A program made the translations under genes and the position numbers. 64,000 nt of DNA from Paenibacillus aestuarii (GTDB lineage Bacteria > Bacillota > Bacilli > Paenibacillales > NBRC-103111). The notes beneath the pieces were generated by a model. The model ran no database searches. It was not told the origin of the DNA and worked only from the letters and a program-made list of their open reading frames with translations. The DNA lies in contig NZ_JAQFVF010000030.1 in the NCBI RefSeq assembly GCF_027789125.1, forward strand, positions 37,266 to 101,265. The letters are read 5' to 3'. Shown in pieces: positions 45,483-54,351 of this stretch (position 1 is its first letter; each line of letters opens with the position of its first letter).

Positions 45483-45620
45483 CGATCTTGGCTACGACCC
45501 TGGCGCCAAACCCAAGTGCACGATCTTGGCGCCAATCCCCGAGGCCAAACCTAGGCACAGACCATATAGGTTCCAATTTGAGACGAGATCCGCATGAGCA
45601 TAGTTTGTGTGGATCTTTTT
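45483..45620. repeat. Imperfect tandem repeat and terminator in the alkD-add gap
   Basis: Two units of about 38 nt (45483-45520 and 45521-45558) begin with CGATCTTGGC, share GCCAAACC and end near GCA. A terminator follows: AGATCCGCA (45586-45594) pairs with TGTGGATCT (45608-45616), then TTTTT. No gene was seen between alkD and the adenosine deaminase gene. Confidence 0.6.
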
Positions 45621-45695
45621 CATGTCCGATTAACGTTATTAAATATAACGCATAAACTGAAAAAATGGAATTTTGAAGATTTTACGTAAGATATA

Positions 45696-45724
45696 TTGAC
45701 ATATAAATTACATTATTATAAAGT
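45696..45724 (+). promoter_or_regulatory. Candidate promoter of the adenosine deaminase gene
   Basis: TTGACA (45696-45701) is a perfect -35 box. TAAAGT (45719-45724), 17 nt away, or the overlapping TATAAA serves as -10. The leader to the start codon is about 45-50 nt, too short for a purine riboswitch. Confidence 0.65.
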
Positions 45725-45777
45725 AAGTAAAATATTTCTGCAGTTGACTCGGGGATGCCGTGGGGAGGATGGGTAAA

Positions 45778-46824
45778 ATGGAAGTATTAGTGACGGAAGA
45801 TTGGTTGTTAAAATTGCCTAAAGTTGATCTGCACTTGCACTTGGATGGGAGCGTGAAGCCGGAGACTATTCTTGAGCTGGCCCTTCATCAAGGAATTGAT
45901 CTGCCTGTCTATGACAAAGACCAATTGATTCCCCATATGCGTGTGAACGATGAGTGCAGCAGTTTAACCGAATACTTGAGCAAATTTCATTTTACTACAC
46001 GGTTTTTGCAGCTGGCTGAGGCATTGGATCGCGTCGCCTACGAAGTCGCCCAGCAAGCTGCCGAACACAATTGCAAATACGTTGAAGTGCGCTTTGCTCC
46101 GCAGCTGCACCGGGACATGGGATTGACGGTTGAAGAAACGATTCAACACGTCATCGAGGGGCTGAATCGAGGGCGCAGGGATTTCGGTGTGCGAGCAGGC
46201 GTCATTGTCATCTGCATGAGGCATCACGCTATCGAGACTAACCTCGAGGTCGTAACTGCAGCTGCCAAATTTGCCGGCAGAGGGGTCGTCGCCGTTGACC
46301 TGGCGGGGGATGAGGCCTCTTACCCGCCTGAGATCTTTCGCGATGTGTTCGCTGAATCGAAGCGGTTGGGCCTGCCGATTACCATACATGCCGGCGAGGC
46401 GGCTGGGGCGGCTAATGTTTACGAGGCCGTCGCCAACCTAGGCGCTGTCCGAATCGGCCATGGCGTACGGCTGAGAGAAAACGCGTCGATTCTCGAACTC
46501 GTTAGGAACCGTCGTATCCCGCTGGAAATGTGCCCGATCAGCAATATTCAAACCAAAGCCGTCCCCAGTTGGGAGTCGTACCCGATTCGCGAGTATCTGG
46601 AACGGGGGCTGATGGTAACGATCAATACCGATAACCCGAGCGTGTCGGGTACCAACATCACCAAGGAGTACCGTGTGCTTGCCGACCGTTTCGGCTTCAC
46701 GGCTCCAGAGCTGGTGAAACTGATCATGAACGGCGTCGAAGCCGCCTTCCTGGAAGAGAGCGACAAGCTGACCCTCCGCCGCGAGATGGAAAATGAACTC
46801 AGCAGTCTAGGGCTGCTCAATTAA
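45778..46824 (+). CDS. add: Adenosine deaminase
   Basis: The 348-residue protein has the adenosine deaminase metal motif DLHLHLDGS near residues 14-22. Further motifs are HAGEAAG (catalytic Glu), RIGHGVRL and NTDNPSVSG (zinc-binding Asp pair). It converts adenosine to inosine in purine salvage. ATG 45778 is chosen because GGGGAGG lies 9 nt upstream; ATG 45769 overlaps that site. It is monocistronic with its own promoter and terminator. Adenine deaminases of the same family are an alternative. Confidence 0.88.
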   Translation: MEVLVTEDWLLKLPKVDLHLHLDGSVKPETILELALHQGIDLPVYDKDQLIPHMRVNDECSSLTEYLSKFHFTTRFLQLAEALDRVAYEVAQQAAEHNCKYVEVRFAPQLHRDMGLTVEETIQHVIEGLNRGRRDFGVRAGVIVICMRHHAIETNLEVVTAAAKFAGRGVVAVDLAGDEASYPPEIFRDVFAESKRLGLPITIHAGEAAGAANVYEAVANLGAVRIGHGVRLRENASILELVRNRRIPLEMCPISNIQTKAVPSWESYPIREYLERGLMVTINTDNPSVSGTNITKEYRVLADRFGFTAPELVKLIMNGVEAAFLEESDKLTLRREMENELSSLGLLN

Positions 46825-46830
46825 CAGTAA

Positions 46831-46864
46831 ACCTGCCGTATCTTGAATGCGGCAGGTCTTTTTT
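46831..46864 (+). terminator. Terminator of the adenosine deaminase gene
   Basis: ACCTGCCG (46831-46838) pairs exactly with CGGCAGGT (46850-46857), followed by CTTTTTTAT. Confidence 0.9.
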
Positions 46865-47475
46865 ATGAAAGTTCGGAAAATGAGGCTAATTTCAGGTCCC
46901 CGCCTCCGCGCCGCTTGGTGCAGCGTGCTGTATAGCGATTTAGCCCACTAGCGGCAGATGCCGGGCAGGCCGTACGCGTTCCAGTCCGGTATTGCCGACT
47001 TATGGCAGGAGGCTATGGAATTTTCATCATAGCTTGTGACCTCATTAAGGACCATGAAAGTTTGTGTGACTCCACGCTATTGCCCTCTCTGTGCTCCCCT
47101 GACATTCTCTTCATCATTGCTCGCTCGGCCGTACGCTCTATAGCTATCTCGCCCGTCCTCTCGATACGATCCCTTTCGCTCAGAAACGCCTCGCATGCCC
47201 CGCCATAAATTCGGGAATCTCTATGTTCTCCCCACTATCCCCTTTGATCATGAATTAGGTACTTCTAAGTCAACGGGGATAGTGGGGAGAACAATCCTCT
47301 TCACTCAAGATTGTTGTAGGCCAGCGTGCTGTAGAGAACTACGGTATGCTCATGCAGATCAGGATCATTCTGAGCCGAAGGGATAGTGGACAGAAGAAAG
47401 AGAATACTAACTGCTGCCAAGCTCCACACTTTTGGACGAGACTGCTTATGACTCGTAATTTTTGTAAAATCTGCA
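46865..47475. repeat. Gene-free region with an 18-bp inverted repeat
   Basis: About 610 nt carry no convincing gene. Arms at 47225-47242 (GTTCTCCCCACTATCCCC) and 47275-47292 are perfectly complementary around a 32-nt spacer. A third partial copy (GGATAGTGGACAGAAG) lies near 47381-47396. An AGTCCGG/CCGACT hairpin at 46982-47000 resembles the family A elements near 34.3 kb. CAGCGTGCTGTA occurs twice, near 46921 and 47322. The mix suggests a decayed mobile or repeat element. Confidence 0.55.
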
Positions 47476-47503
47476 TTGACAATATAGGGTAGGGGGGTAT
47501 ACT
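47476..47503 (+). promoter_or_regulatory. Copper ATPase promoter with embedded CsoR-like operator
   Basis: TTGACA (47476-47481) and TATACT (47498-47503) are 16 nt apart. The spacer holds ATAGGGTAGGGGGG, with TAT flanks on both sides, the G-rich type of site bound by CsoR. The csoR promoter at 49894-49921 has the same layout. Confidence 0.7.
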
Positions 47504-47551
47504 ATATAAATATCAACCACACTTCTTTAATGAAATCGAGGTGCATCATCG

Positions 47552-49858
47552 ATGAATATAGGCTCAGCGGCATCAGGATCGGGTTCAGGATCAGAAGCAT
47601 CACCAACACCAACAGCATCACCGGATACACAGCAAGCCTCATTTCAAATAACAGGAATGACCTGCGCAGCATGCGCAGCCCGGATTGAAAAAGGGCTCGT
47701 CCGCATGCCAGGCGTGGCGGAAGCTAATGTGAACCTGGCGATGGAGACGGCACGGGTCGTCTTTGATCCGGCAGCAGTCTCCACCGCTGACATTGAGCAG
47801 AAAGTGGCTAAGCTCGGCTACGGAGCCTCCATGAAGCAAGATACGCAGGACTCTGCTGAGCGCAGAGCGGGCGAGATCCGCAAACACCAGCGCAAGCTGT
47901 GGATCTCTGCGATCCTTTCGTTTCCGTTGTTGTGGGCCATGGTCGGCCACTTCTCGTTCACGTCCTGGATCTGGCTGCCCGAACCGCTAATGAACCCCTG
48001 GGTTCAGCTGGCACTGGCCACGCCGGTTCAGTTCTATATCGGCCGGCAGTTTTACATCGGCGCCTATAAGGCGTTGCGCAATCTAAGCGCGAACATGGAT
48101 GTATTGGTAGCGCTAGGAACATCAGCCGCTTACCTTTACAGCATATATTTGACTCTGGATTGGGCGAGACAAAGTATTGGGGGGCACGCGCATACCCCGG
48201 AGCTGTATTTTGAAACGAGTGCTATTTTGATCACGCTTGTTATTTTGGGCAAATTGTTCGAAGCACTTGCGAAAGGTCGTACATCGGAGGCAATTAAGAC
48301 GCTCATGGGATTGCAAGCCAAAACGGCGCTCGTGCTGCGAGGCGAGTCCCCGGTAACGATCCCGCTCGATCAAGTCGTTCCAGGAGATATTGTTATCGTT
48401 AAGCCCGGCGAAAAGGTGCCTGTAGATGGTCGAGTGCTCGAAGGTACTTCATCCGTCGATGAATCGATGCTAACTGGAGAAAGTATCCCTATAGAGAAGC
48501 AGGCAGGCGATACTGTTATCGGCGCAACCGTCAATAAAAACGGGATGCTGAAAGTAAAGGCAACAAAGGTTGGCCGGGAGAGCGCGCTGGCGCAAATCAT
48601 TAAGACCGTTGAAGAAGCACAAGGCTCAAAAGCGGCTATTCAGCGCATTGCTGACGTGATTTCGGGGATTTTTGTTCCGATTGTTGTCGGTATCGCCTTG
48701 ATTGCATTCATCGTCTGGTACTTCTGGGGAGCGCCTGGCGATTTTGCAGGGGCGCTGGAGAAAGCGATCGCCATCCTTGTCATCGCTTGTCCTTGTGCGC
48801 TTGGCCTAGCGACGCCGACTTCTATTATGGCAGGTTCAGGCAGAGCCGCTGAACTCGGCATTTTGTTTAAGGGCGGGGAGCATTTGGAGTCGGCGCACAA
48901 AGTTGATGTTGTCCTGTTAGATAAAACAGGAACCGTCACAAAAGGAAAGCCGGAGCTCACCGATGTGCGAGTGGAACGCACGAAGCTCCCAGAGCTCCTG
49001 GAGCTGGATTTCCTTCGCTGGGTAGGCGCAGCTGAAAAAAACTCCGAGCACCCGCTGGCTGAGGCGATCGTCGAAGGGATTCGCCTCAAGTACCCGGATC
49101 TAACATTGCCGGATGCCGCAGCGTTTGAAGCTATACCGGGCTACGGCGTGCGCGCTGTCGTTGAGGGTCAGGAAGTGCTAGTAGGCACTCGGAAACTGAT
49201 GGCTAAGCATGCGGTCAATGTGGAGCATGCAGCGATGTCGCGGATGATGCAGCTTGAAGAAGAAGGGAAGACTGCGATGCTTGTCGCGGTTGCCGGCAGC
49301 TATGCAGGCTTAGTCGCAGTTGCCGATACGATCAAGGAAACTTCCGCGGCAGCCGTGGCTCGTCTGCACAATATGGGGCTGCAAGTCGTGATGATGACTG
49401 GAGACAATCGGCGTACAGCAGACGCGATCGCTCGCCAAGCGGGTATCGATCAGGTGCTGGCCGAAGTGCTGCCGGAGGATAAGGCGGCAGAAGTGAAAAA
49501 GCTGCAGGCGCAAGGACTGCGGGTCGCGATGGTTGGCGACGGCATCAATGATGCGCCAGCGCTGGCTATGGCCGATATTGGCATGGCCATAGGCACAGGG
49601 ACGGATGTCGCCATGGAGGCGGCGGACGTGACGCTGATGCGCGGCGATTTGAGCAGCATCCCGGACGCGATTCTCATGAGCCGCCGCACGATGCGCAACA
49701 TCAGGCAGAACCTATTTTGGGCGCTTGGCTATAACGCCCTGGGCATCCCGGTCGCCGCTCTCGGCTTGCTCGAACCTTGGGTAGCCGGAGCTGCAATGGC
49801 GCTGAGCTCGGTGTCAGTGGTGCTTAATGCGCTTCGCCTGCAGCGGGTAAAACTGTAA
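47552..49858 (+). CDS. copA: Copper-exporting P1B-type ATPase CopA
   Basis: The 768-residue protein has a Ser/Pro/Thr-rich N-terminus. One heavy-metal-associated domain follows (GMTCAAC, Cys38 and Cys41), then eight membrane helices with the transport motif CPC (Cys413, Cys415). Other features are the phosphorylated Asp457 in [11 protein letters not shown] in SEHPLA and the GDGIND hinge. It pumps Cu(I) out of the cytoplasm. The start follows GAGGTG by about 9 nt. The CsoR-like site in its promoter predicts induction by copper. A second copper ATPase lies 1.6 kb downstream. Confidence 0.92.
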   Translation: MNIGSAASGSGSGSEASPTPTASPDTQQASFQITGMTCAACAARIEKGLVRMPGVAEANVNLAMETARVVFDPAAVSTADIEQKVAKLGYGASMKQDTQDSAERRAGEIRKHQRKLWISAILSFPLLWAMVGHFSFTSWIWLPEPLMNPWVQLALATPVQFYIGRQFYIGAYKALRNLSANMDVLVALGTSAAYLYSIYLTLDWARQSIGGHAHTPELYFETSAILITLVILGKLFEALAKGRTSEAIKTLMGLQAKTALVLRGESPVTIPLDQVVPGDIVIVKPGEKVPVDGRVLEGTSSVDESMLTGESIPIEKQAGDTVIGATVNKNGMLKVKATKVGRESALAQIIKTVEEAQGSKAAIQRIADVISGIFVPIVVGIALIAFIVWYFWGAPGDFAGALEKAIAILVIACPCALGLATPTSIMAGSGRAAELGILFKGGEHLESAHKVDVVLLDKTGTVTKGKPELTDVRVERTKLPELLELDFLRWVGAAEKNSEHPLAEAIVEGIRLKYPDLTLPDAAAFEAIPGYGVRAVVEGQEVLVGTRKLMAKHAVNVEHAAMSRMMQLEEEGKTAMLVAVAGSYAGLVAVADTIKETSAAAVARLHNMGLQVVMMTGDNRRTADAIARQAGIDQVLAEVLPEDKAAEVKKLQAQGLRVAMVGDGINDAPALAMADIGMAIGTGTDVAMEAADVTLMRGDLSSIPDAILMSRRTMRNIRQNLFWALGYNALGIPVAALGLLEPWVAGAAMALSSVSVVLNALRLQRVKL

Positions 49859-49893
49859 GACAGCGCGCTTTCCCGCCTTTCTTTTCGACGCAC

Positions 49894-49921
49894 TTGACAA
49901 TATACGGTGTGGGGGTATGAT
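49894..49921 (+). promoter_or_regulatory. csoR-copZ promoter with embedded CsoR-like operator
   Basis: TTGACA (49894-49899) and TATGAT (49916-49921) are 16 nt apart. The spacer is ATATACGGTGTGGGGG. Spacing and G-run position match the copA promoter, so the two are predicted to be co-regulated. Confidence 0.7.
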
Positions 49922-49950
49922 GGAAGAAAAATAGCAAAGGAGTTTTCCTC

Positions 49951-50280
49951 ATGGACCATGTTGCTGAAACCGAAGCGAACCATTGTCACCATGGCGATGA
50001 AGAGCGCAAAAGCCACCATTCCGAAAAGCTCAAGTCTGATTTGATCAAACGTTTGAACCGAATTGAGGGCCAAGTCCGGGGGGTAAAGGGGCTTATTGAG
50101 AAGGATACGTATTGTGATGACGTCCTTCATCAAATTGCAGCTATTCAATCCGCTTTGAACGGTGTCGGCAAGTTGTTATTGGCTGGCCACTTGAAGAGCT
50201 GTGTCGTCGAAAGGATTCAAGAAGGCGATATGGACGTCGTGGATGAGCTGTTGAAGACGATGAACACTTTAATGAAATAA
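49951..50280 (+). CDS. csoR: CsoR-family copper-sensing repressor
   Basis: The 109-residue all-helical protein carries the CsoR ligand set Cys55, His80 and Cys84 (YCDD and AGHLKSC). Its N-terminus is His-rich (HCHH at about 11-14), which may bind extra metal. Apo-CsoR represses copper genes and leaves DNA when Cu(I) binds. It is followed 21 nt later by copZ. The ATG follows AAAGGAG. Confidence 0.93.
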   Translation: MDHVAETEANHCHHGDEERKSHHSEKLKSDLIKRLNRIEGQVRGVKGLIEKDTYCDDVLHQIAAIQSALNGVGKLLLAGHLKSCVVERIQEGDMDVVDELLKTMNTLMK

Positions 50281-50301
50281 AAAAAGCGAATATAAGGAGC
50301 G

Positions 50302-50511
50302 ATGAAGATGTCGACAATTATTTTAAAAGTAGAAGGTATGACCTGCAATCATTGTGTGAGCGCTGTTGAGAAAGCGGTCAAAGAAGCGGGTGCTAACGGT
50401 AAAGTAAGCCTGGCGAGCAAGCAAGTGGAAGTGCAATATGACGAGTCGAAGGTTACCGTCGAGGCAATCAAAGAAGCGATCGAAGAGCAAGGCTACGACG
50501 TGGTGCAATAA
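50302..50511 (+). CDS. copZ: Copper chaperone CopZ
   Basis: The 69-residue heavy-metal-associated domain protein has MTCNHC with Cys15 and Cys18. It carries Cu(I) to CopA. AAGGAG lies 4 nt before ATG 50302 and 9 nt before ATG 50308, so the second start is also possible. Its stop overlaps the next start (TAATG). Confidence 0.92.
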   Translation: MKMSTIILKVEGMTCNHCVSAVEKAVKEAGANGKVSLASKQVEVQYDESKVTVEAIKEAIEEQGYDVVQ

Positions 50512-51314
50512 TGAAAAAAGTCGGTTTGATGCTGCTCGCTGCTGTGCTGCTGCTGTCCGCATGCGGAAAGGCTGTTCAGAGCCCCGGGCATGAAGGTCAT
50601 CAAGGCGGCGCTTCCGAGCACGCGGTTGATGATACGCAGGCTGTGTTCCAAACAGCTGACGGTGTGAAGGCGAAGCAGGATACGCAGCTGAATATTCAAA
50701 TCAATGGTAAAGATGGCAAACCAATCGATCAATTTGATCTGAATCATGAGAAGAAGATGCATTTGATTGCGGTTAGTAAGGATTTAAGCTATTTTAGGCA
50801 TTTGCACCCGGAGTATAAGGGGAATGGACAGTTTACCATAACCACGCAATTCCCGGCTGGCGGTGAGTATCGTTTGTTTGCGGATTACATGCCGAGCGGC
50901 AAAGCGCAGACGGTCAAAAGCTACACTTTGAAGGTCCAAGGTGATGTGCCGCAGGCTGCTGTTCTCCAACCGGAGACTGCATGGACGAAAACGGTGGGTG
51001 GAAGCGTTGTGACGCTATCCTTTGATCATCTCATGGCTGGTATGGATGTTAATCTCAATTATATGTTTAAGGACGCGCAAACCGGATCACCGATTAAGGA
51101 TCTGCAGCCTTATCTGGGCGCAGTAGGGCATGTCGTTATTTTAGATGAAGCGGCCGAGCAGTACTTGCACGTCCATCCGACTGACGAGAAGTCCACGGGT
51201 CCTGAAGCAGTATTTAAGACTACATTTCCAAAAAGTGGCAAATATAAAATCTGGGGCGAGTTCCAGCGTGGCGGTAAAGTGATAACGGTGCCGTTCGTTG
51301 TGAAAGTGCCGTAA
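50511..51314 (+). CDS. Lipoprotein with duplicated His-rich modules, likely metal-binding
   Basis: The 267-residue protein has a lipoprotein signal (LMLLAAVLLLSAC, lipobox Cys at about residue 19). The region just after the lipid anchor has His pairs (GHEGHQGG). Two similar modules follow: one around residues 80-145 with FRHLHPEYKG and FPAGGEYRLFADY, and one around 205-267 with YLHVHPTDEK and FPKSGKYKIWGEF. Both have an HxHP motif and a beta-sandwich-like pattern. The ATG overlaps the copZ stop codon, so it belongs to the copper operon. Binding or delivery of extracytoplasmic copper is a reasonable guess. I do not recognise a named family. Confidence 0.75.
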   Translation: MKKVGLMLLAAVLLLSACGKAVQSPGHEGHQGGASEHAVDDTQAVFQTADGVKAKQDTQLNIQINGKDGKPIDQFDLNHEKKMHLIAVSKDLSYFRHLHPEYKGNGQFTITTQFPAGGEYRLFADYMPSGKAQTVKSYTLKVQGDVPQAAVLQPETAWTKTVGGSVVTLSFDHLMAGMDVNLNYMFKDAQTGSPIKDLQPYLGAVGHVVILDEAAEQYLHVHPTDEKSTGPEAVFKTTFPKSGKYKIWGEFQRGGKVITVPFVVKVP

Positions 51315-51328
51315 GCCAAATAGGTAAG

Positions 51329-51366
51329 AGATCGTGAGGCTGTGTACCGGCTGAGCGATCTTTTTT
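51329..51366 (+). terminator. Terminator of the csoR-copZ-lipoprotein operon
   Basis: AGATCG (51329-51334) pairs with CGATCT (51356-51361), followed by six T. An inner stem is weak. Confidence 0.7.
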
Positions 51367-51425
51367 GCTATTAAGCATTTTCTGCCCGATGCGCCCATAT
51401 AGTTGCAAGTAGGCGAGGTATTGCG

Positions 51426-53654
51426 ATGGGAGGTATGGACGAGTTGAAGGCAGAGACGGATCTTCAGCAAGTCAAGCTTGAAATAGAAGGAATGACCTGT
51501 GCCGCTTGCTCAGCAAGAATTGAGAAGGTGGTTGGCAAAATCGACGGCGTGCACGAGATCGCGGTGAATTTGACGATGGGGCGTGCGGCGCTTGTCATCG
51601 AGCCTCAGCGTGTAGCCGACAGCCGCATCATTGAGCGGATTGAACAGCTTGGCTACAAGGCCAAGCGATTGGAGGAAGGTGGCAAGCGGGCCGAGGAAAT
51701 TGCCGGACTTGGTTTCAAGCTAAGCGTGGCGGTACTGCTCACCCTCCCGCTGCTTTGGGCAATGGTTCGCCATTATACGTTTAGTTCGGGCATATGGATT
51801 CCTGAGCTGTTTTTGCAGCCGTGGTTTCAGTGGCTGCTCGCGACGCCGGTGCAATTCGTTATCGGTGCACCCTTTTACTTCAATGCCTACAAAGCCTTAA
51901 AGAATAAAACTGCCAACATGGATGTGCTAGTCGCGCTCAGTACGACCTGTGCGTACTTATACAGCCACTATATGACGATGTACATGCTGCGCAGCGGGGA
52001 GTCGAACCCGCACGCCGTTTATTTTGAGACAAGTGCAATGATTATTACGGTCGTTTTATTTGGAAAATGGTTGGAATTATCGGCGAAAAAGAGAACGCTG
52101 CGCTCGATTCGTCGGCTGGAGCAGCTGAAACCGGAGAAGGTGACGTTGATCCAAGGTGTTACCCGGGTGACGGTTCCTCTTGAACAAGTCCAGGTAGGAG
52201 ACAACGTGATCGTGCTTCCGGGTGAAACCGTCCCGCTCGATGGACAAGTGCTGGAGGGCCGCTCGACCGTCGACGAATCTTTCGTTACCGGCGAATCGGT
52301 GCCGGCTGAGAAGCGCCAGCATGAGCGTCTGATCGGCGGATCGTGGAACATCGATGGGATGCTGGTGATGCGTGTGACAGCGACAGGTCCGAATACGGCG
52401 CTGGCCAAAATGATCAGCCTGATGGAGGATGCACAGGGCTCGAAGGCGGAGATCGCCCGCGTGGCGGATCGCATCGCTTCGCTATTCGTCCCGGCTGTGC
52501 TGACTCTAGCATTATTGACACTTTGCGTGTGGGTGCTGTGGCTGGCTCCAGGGGATTTCGGCGGGGCGTTATTTAAAGCGATCGCCGTACTGGTCATTGC
52601 CTGTCCTTGCGCGCTCGGTCTGGCGACCCCGACATCGATCCTGGTCGGCACGAGCCGTGCGGCGGATGCGGGCATTTTGTTCAAGGAAGGTAAAGATGTC
52701 GAGCGACTCCAGCAGGTGGATGTCGTTATTCTTGATAAAACAGGGACGATTACCGGTGGAATGCCGCGCGTTACGGATATTATCGGTGAGCGGGGAGAGG
52801 AGCATCGTTTGCTGCGTCTGGCAGCGATTGCGGAGCAGCAAGCCGAGCATCCTTATGCGAAGGCGATCGTGAGGGAAGCAGTGCGCAGGCATCTGCATGT
52901 GAAGGAGCCTGAAAGCTTCCAAAATTTTGCCGGGCTTGGTGTTTGCGCGCAAGTGGAGCAGCATAACGTCACGGTGGGCTCGAAATATTTGATGAAAAAG
53001 CAGGGGATCTCCACCGAAAAGTTCGGTGAAATGCGGGACCGTCTGGAAGCGGAAGGCAAGACCATCCTGTATGTCGCTGTTGACAGCGCTGTCACTGGCG
53101 TGCTCGGAATTGCAGATACAATGAAGACATCCAGTCCCCAAGCGGTTCGGCGTTTAAAGAAGCTGAGAACCGAGGTCATGATGGTGACCGGGGATCAGTG
53201 GAAGACGGCTAAAACGATCTCCGCGAAAGCGGGCATATCGCTAGTACATGCGGAAATGATGCCGCAGGATAAAGTCGCGCTCATCCGCACCCTGCAGCGC
53301 AGAGGGAAGCGGGTCGCGATGGTCGGCGACGGCATCAATGATGCTCCGGCGCTGGCCGCAGCGGATGTCGGCATCGCTGTGGGTACGGGAGCCGATGTGG
53401 CCAAAGATGCAGCCGATGTGAATCTGCTGCACAGCGACTTGGGCGGCATTGCCGACGCGATCGCGATCAGCAGAGCGACGATGCGCAATATCAAGCAAAA
53501 TCTCGGCTTTGCGCTGCTGTACAATGTGCTGGCGATTCCGCTCGCCTTCATGGGCTGGATGGCGCCGTGGATTGCAGGCACGGCTATGGCGCTCAGCTCC
53601 GTCTCTGTCGTCGCTAATGCGTTGCGTCTGCAGCGCGCGTCGTGGCGAAGCTGA
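51426..53654 (+). CDS. Second copper P1B-type ATPase
   Basis: The 742-residue protein has one metal-binding domain with GMTCAACSARIEKV. The membrane part has the CPC motif (Cys393, Cys395), phosphorylated Asp437 in DKTGTIT, HP in AEHPYA and the GDGIND hinge. It is clearly diverged from the ATPase at 47.5 kb. ATG 51426 follows GCGAGGT; ATG 51435 has no space for a site. The next gene encodes a TauE/SafE-type protein and a FixH-like gene lies opposite. This grouping recalls FixI/CcoI copper ATPases that supply respiratory oxidases, and not simple exporters. That role is inferred. Confidence 0.88.
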   Translation: MGGMDELKAETDLQQVKLEIEGMTCAACSARIEKVVGKIDGVHEIAVNLTMGRAALVIEPQRVADSRIIERIEQLGYKAKRLEEGGKRAEEIAGLGFKLSVAVLLTLPLLWAMVRHYTFSSGIWIPELFLQPWFQWLLATPVQFVIGAPFYFNAYKALKNKTANMDVLVALSTTCAYLYSHYMTMYMLRSGESNPHAVYFETSAMIITVVLFGKWLELSAKKRTLRSIRRLEQLKPEKVTLIQGVTRVTVPLEQVQVGDNVIVLPGETVPLDGQVLEGRSTVDESFVTGESVPAEKRQHERLIGGSWNIDGMLVMRVTATGPNTALAKMISLMEDAQGSKAEIARVADRIASLFVPAVLTLALLTLCVWVLWLAPGDFGGALFKAIAVLVIACPCALGLATPTSILVGTSRAADAGILFKEGKDVERLQQVDVVILDKTGTITGGMPRVTDIIGERGEEHRLLRLAAIAEQQAEHPYAKAIVREAVRRHLHVKEPESFQNFAGLGVCAQVEQHNVTVGSKYLMKKQGISTEKFGEMRDRLEAEGKTILYVAVDSAVTGVLGIADTMKTSSPQAVRRLKKLRTEVMMVTGDQWKTAKTISAKAGISLVHAEMMPQDKVALIRTLQRRGKRVAMVGDGINDAPALAAADVGIAVGTGADVAKDAADVNLLHSDLGGIADAIAISRATMRNIKQNLGFALLYNVLAIPLAFMGWMAPWIAGTAMALSSVSVVANALRLQRASWRS

Positions 53655-53666
53655 GGGGGCCGGCCG

Positions 53667-54347
53667 ATGACAACTCCAACCTTATGGCTCGTAGCTTTGA
53701 CCGGCCTGCTAGGGGCTCCGCATTGTATCGGCATGTGCGGCGGCACGATGACTTCCCTGACCTTGCAGGCGCGGGGAAGGGCGCTGGCCACCATTGTGGC
53801 CTATAATTGCGGCCGCATTCTCACTTACACCTGCATCGGCGCTTTCATGGGCGGTGCGGGTTCATTTGTTGACGGCGCTGCGCAGCTGACTGGCTTGCAG
53901 GGCTTTGCCAGCTTGCTCGGCGGCATCCTCATCTTGCTGTGGACGTACCGCAAGCTGGCGATTCCGCTGGCAGAGTGGGGCCCGCTGCGCTTAGCGTCTG
54001 TGCAGCGGCTGGTCGCCCGCCTGCGGGCCAGCCAAAGCTCGGGCGCCATCTTTGCCACGGGCGTCCTGCTCGGCTTTTTGCCATGCGGCTTGACCTACGC
54101 CATGGAGATCAACGCCGTGACGAGCGCCAGCGTATGGCGGGGCGGTCTCATCATGCTCGTCTTCGGCCTCGCGACGCTGCCTGCTCTTGCCATCACGGGC
54201 CTGCTCGCAGGCTGGATCAAAAAATCCCTGCGCACGCGCATTCTTTTACTCGGTCAATGGTCAGCTACCTTGATCGGAATACTTGCAATTATGCGCGGCT
54301 TAGCCGCCAATGGATGGATTCCCTCCATCCATCCTTGGTTGTGGTGA
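53667..54347 (+). CDS. TauE/SafE (DsbD_2-like) membrane protein
   Basis: The 226-residue protein has about six membrane helices. The N-terminal motif APHCIGMCGG and the later GFLPCGLTYAM are hallmarks of the DsbD_2/SafE-like proteins often found with FixI-type copper ATPases. It starts 12 nt after the ATPase stop codon, so it is in the same transcript. A role in copper or thiol handling for cytochrome oxidase assembly is plausible; sulfite export is unlikely given the Cys pair motifs. Confidence 0.8.
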   Translation: MTTPTLWLVALTGLLGAPHCIGMCGGTMTSLTLQARGRALATIVAYNCGRILTYTCIGAFMGGAGSFVDGAAQLTGLQGFASLLGGILILLWTYRKLAIPLAEWGPLRLASVQRLVARLRASQSSGAIFATGVLLGFLPCGLTYAMEINAVTSASVWRGGLIMLVFGLATLPALAITGLLAGWIKKSLRTRILLLGQWSATLIGILAIMRGLAANGWIPSIHPWLW

Positions 54348-54351
54348 CCGG

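Noticed and set aside
45620..45777. Possible purine riboswitch before adenosine deaminase
   Set aside because: The promoter leaves a leader of about 50 nt, too short for a purine aptamer and expression platform, and no conserved loop motifs are visible.
47002..47386. Two frames of 60-70 codons before the copper ATPase
   Set aside because: No suitable ribosome site, no domain, and the second overlaps the 18-bp inverted repeat.
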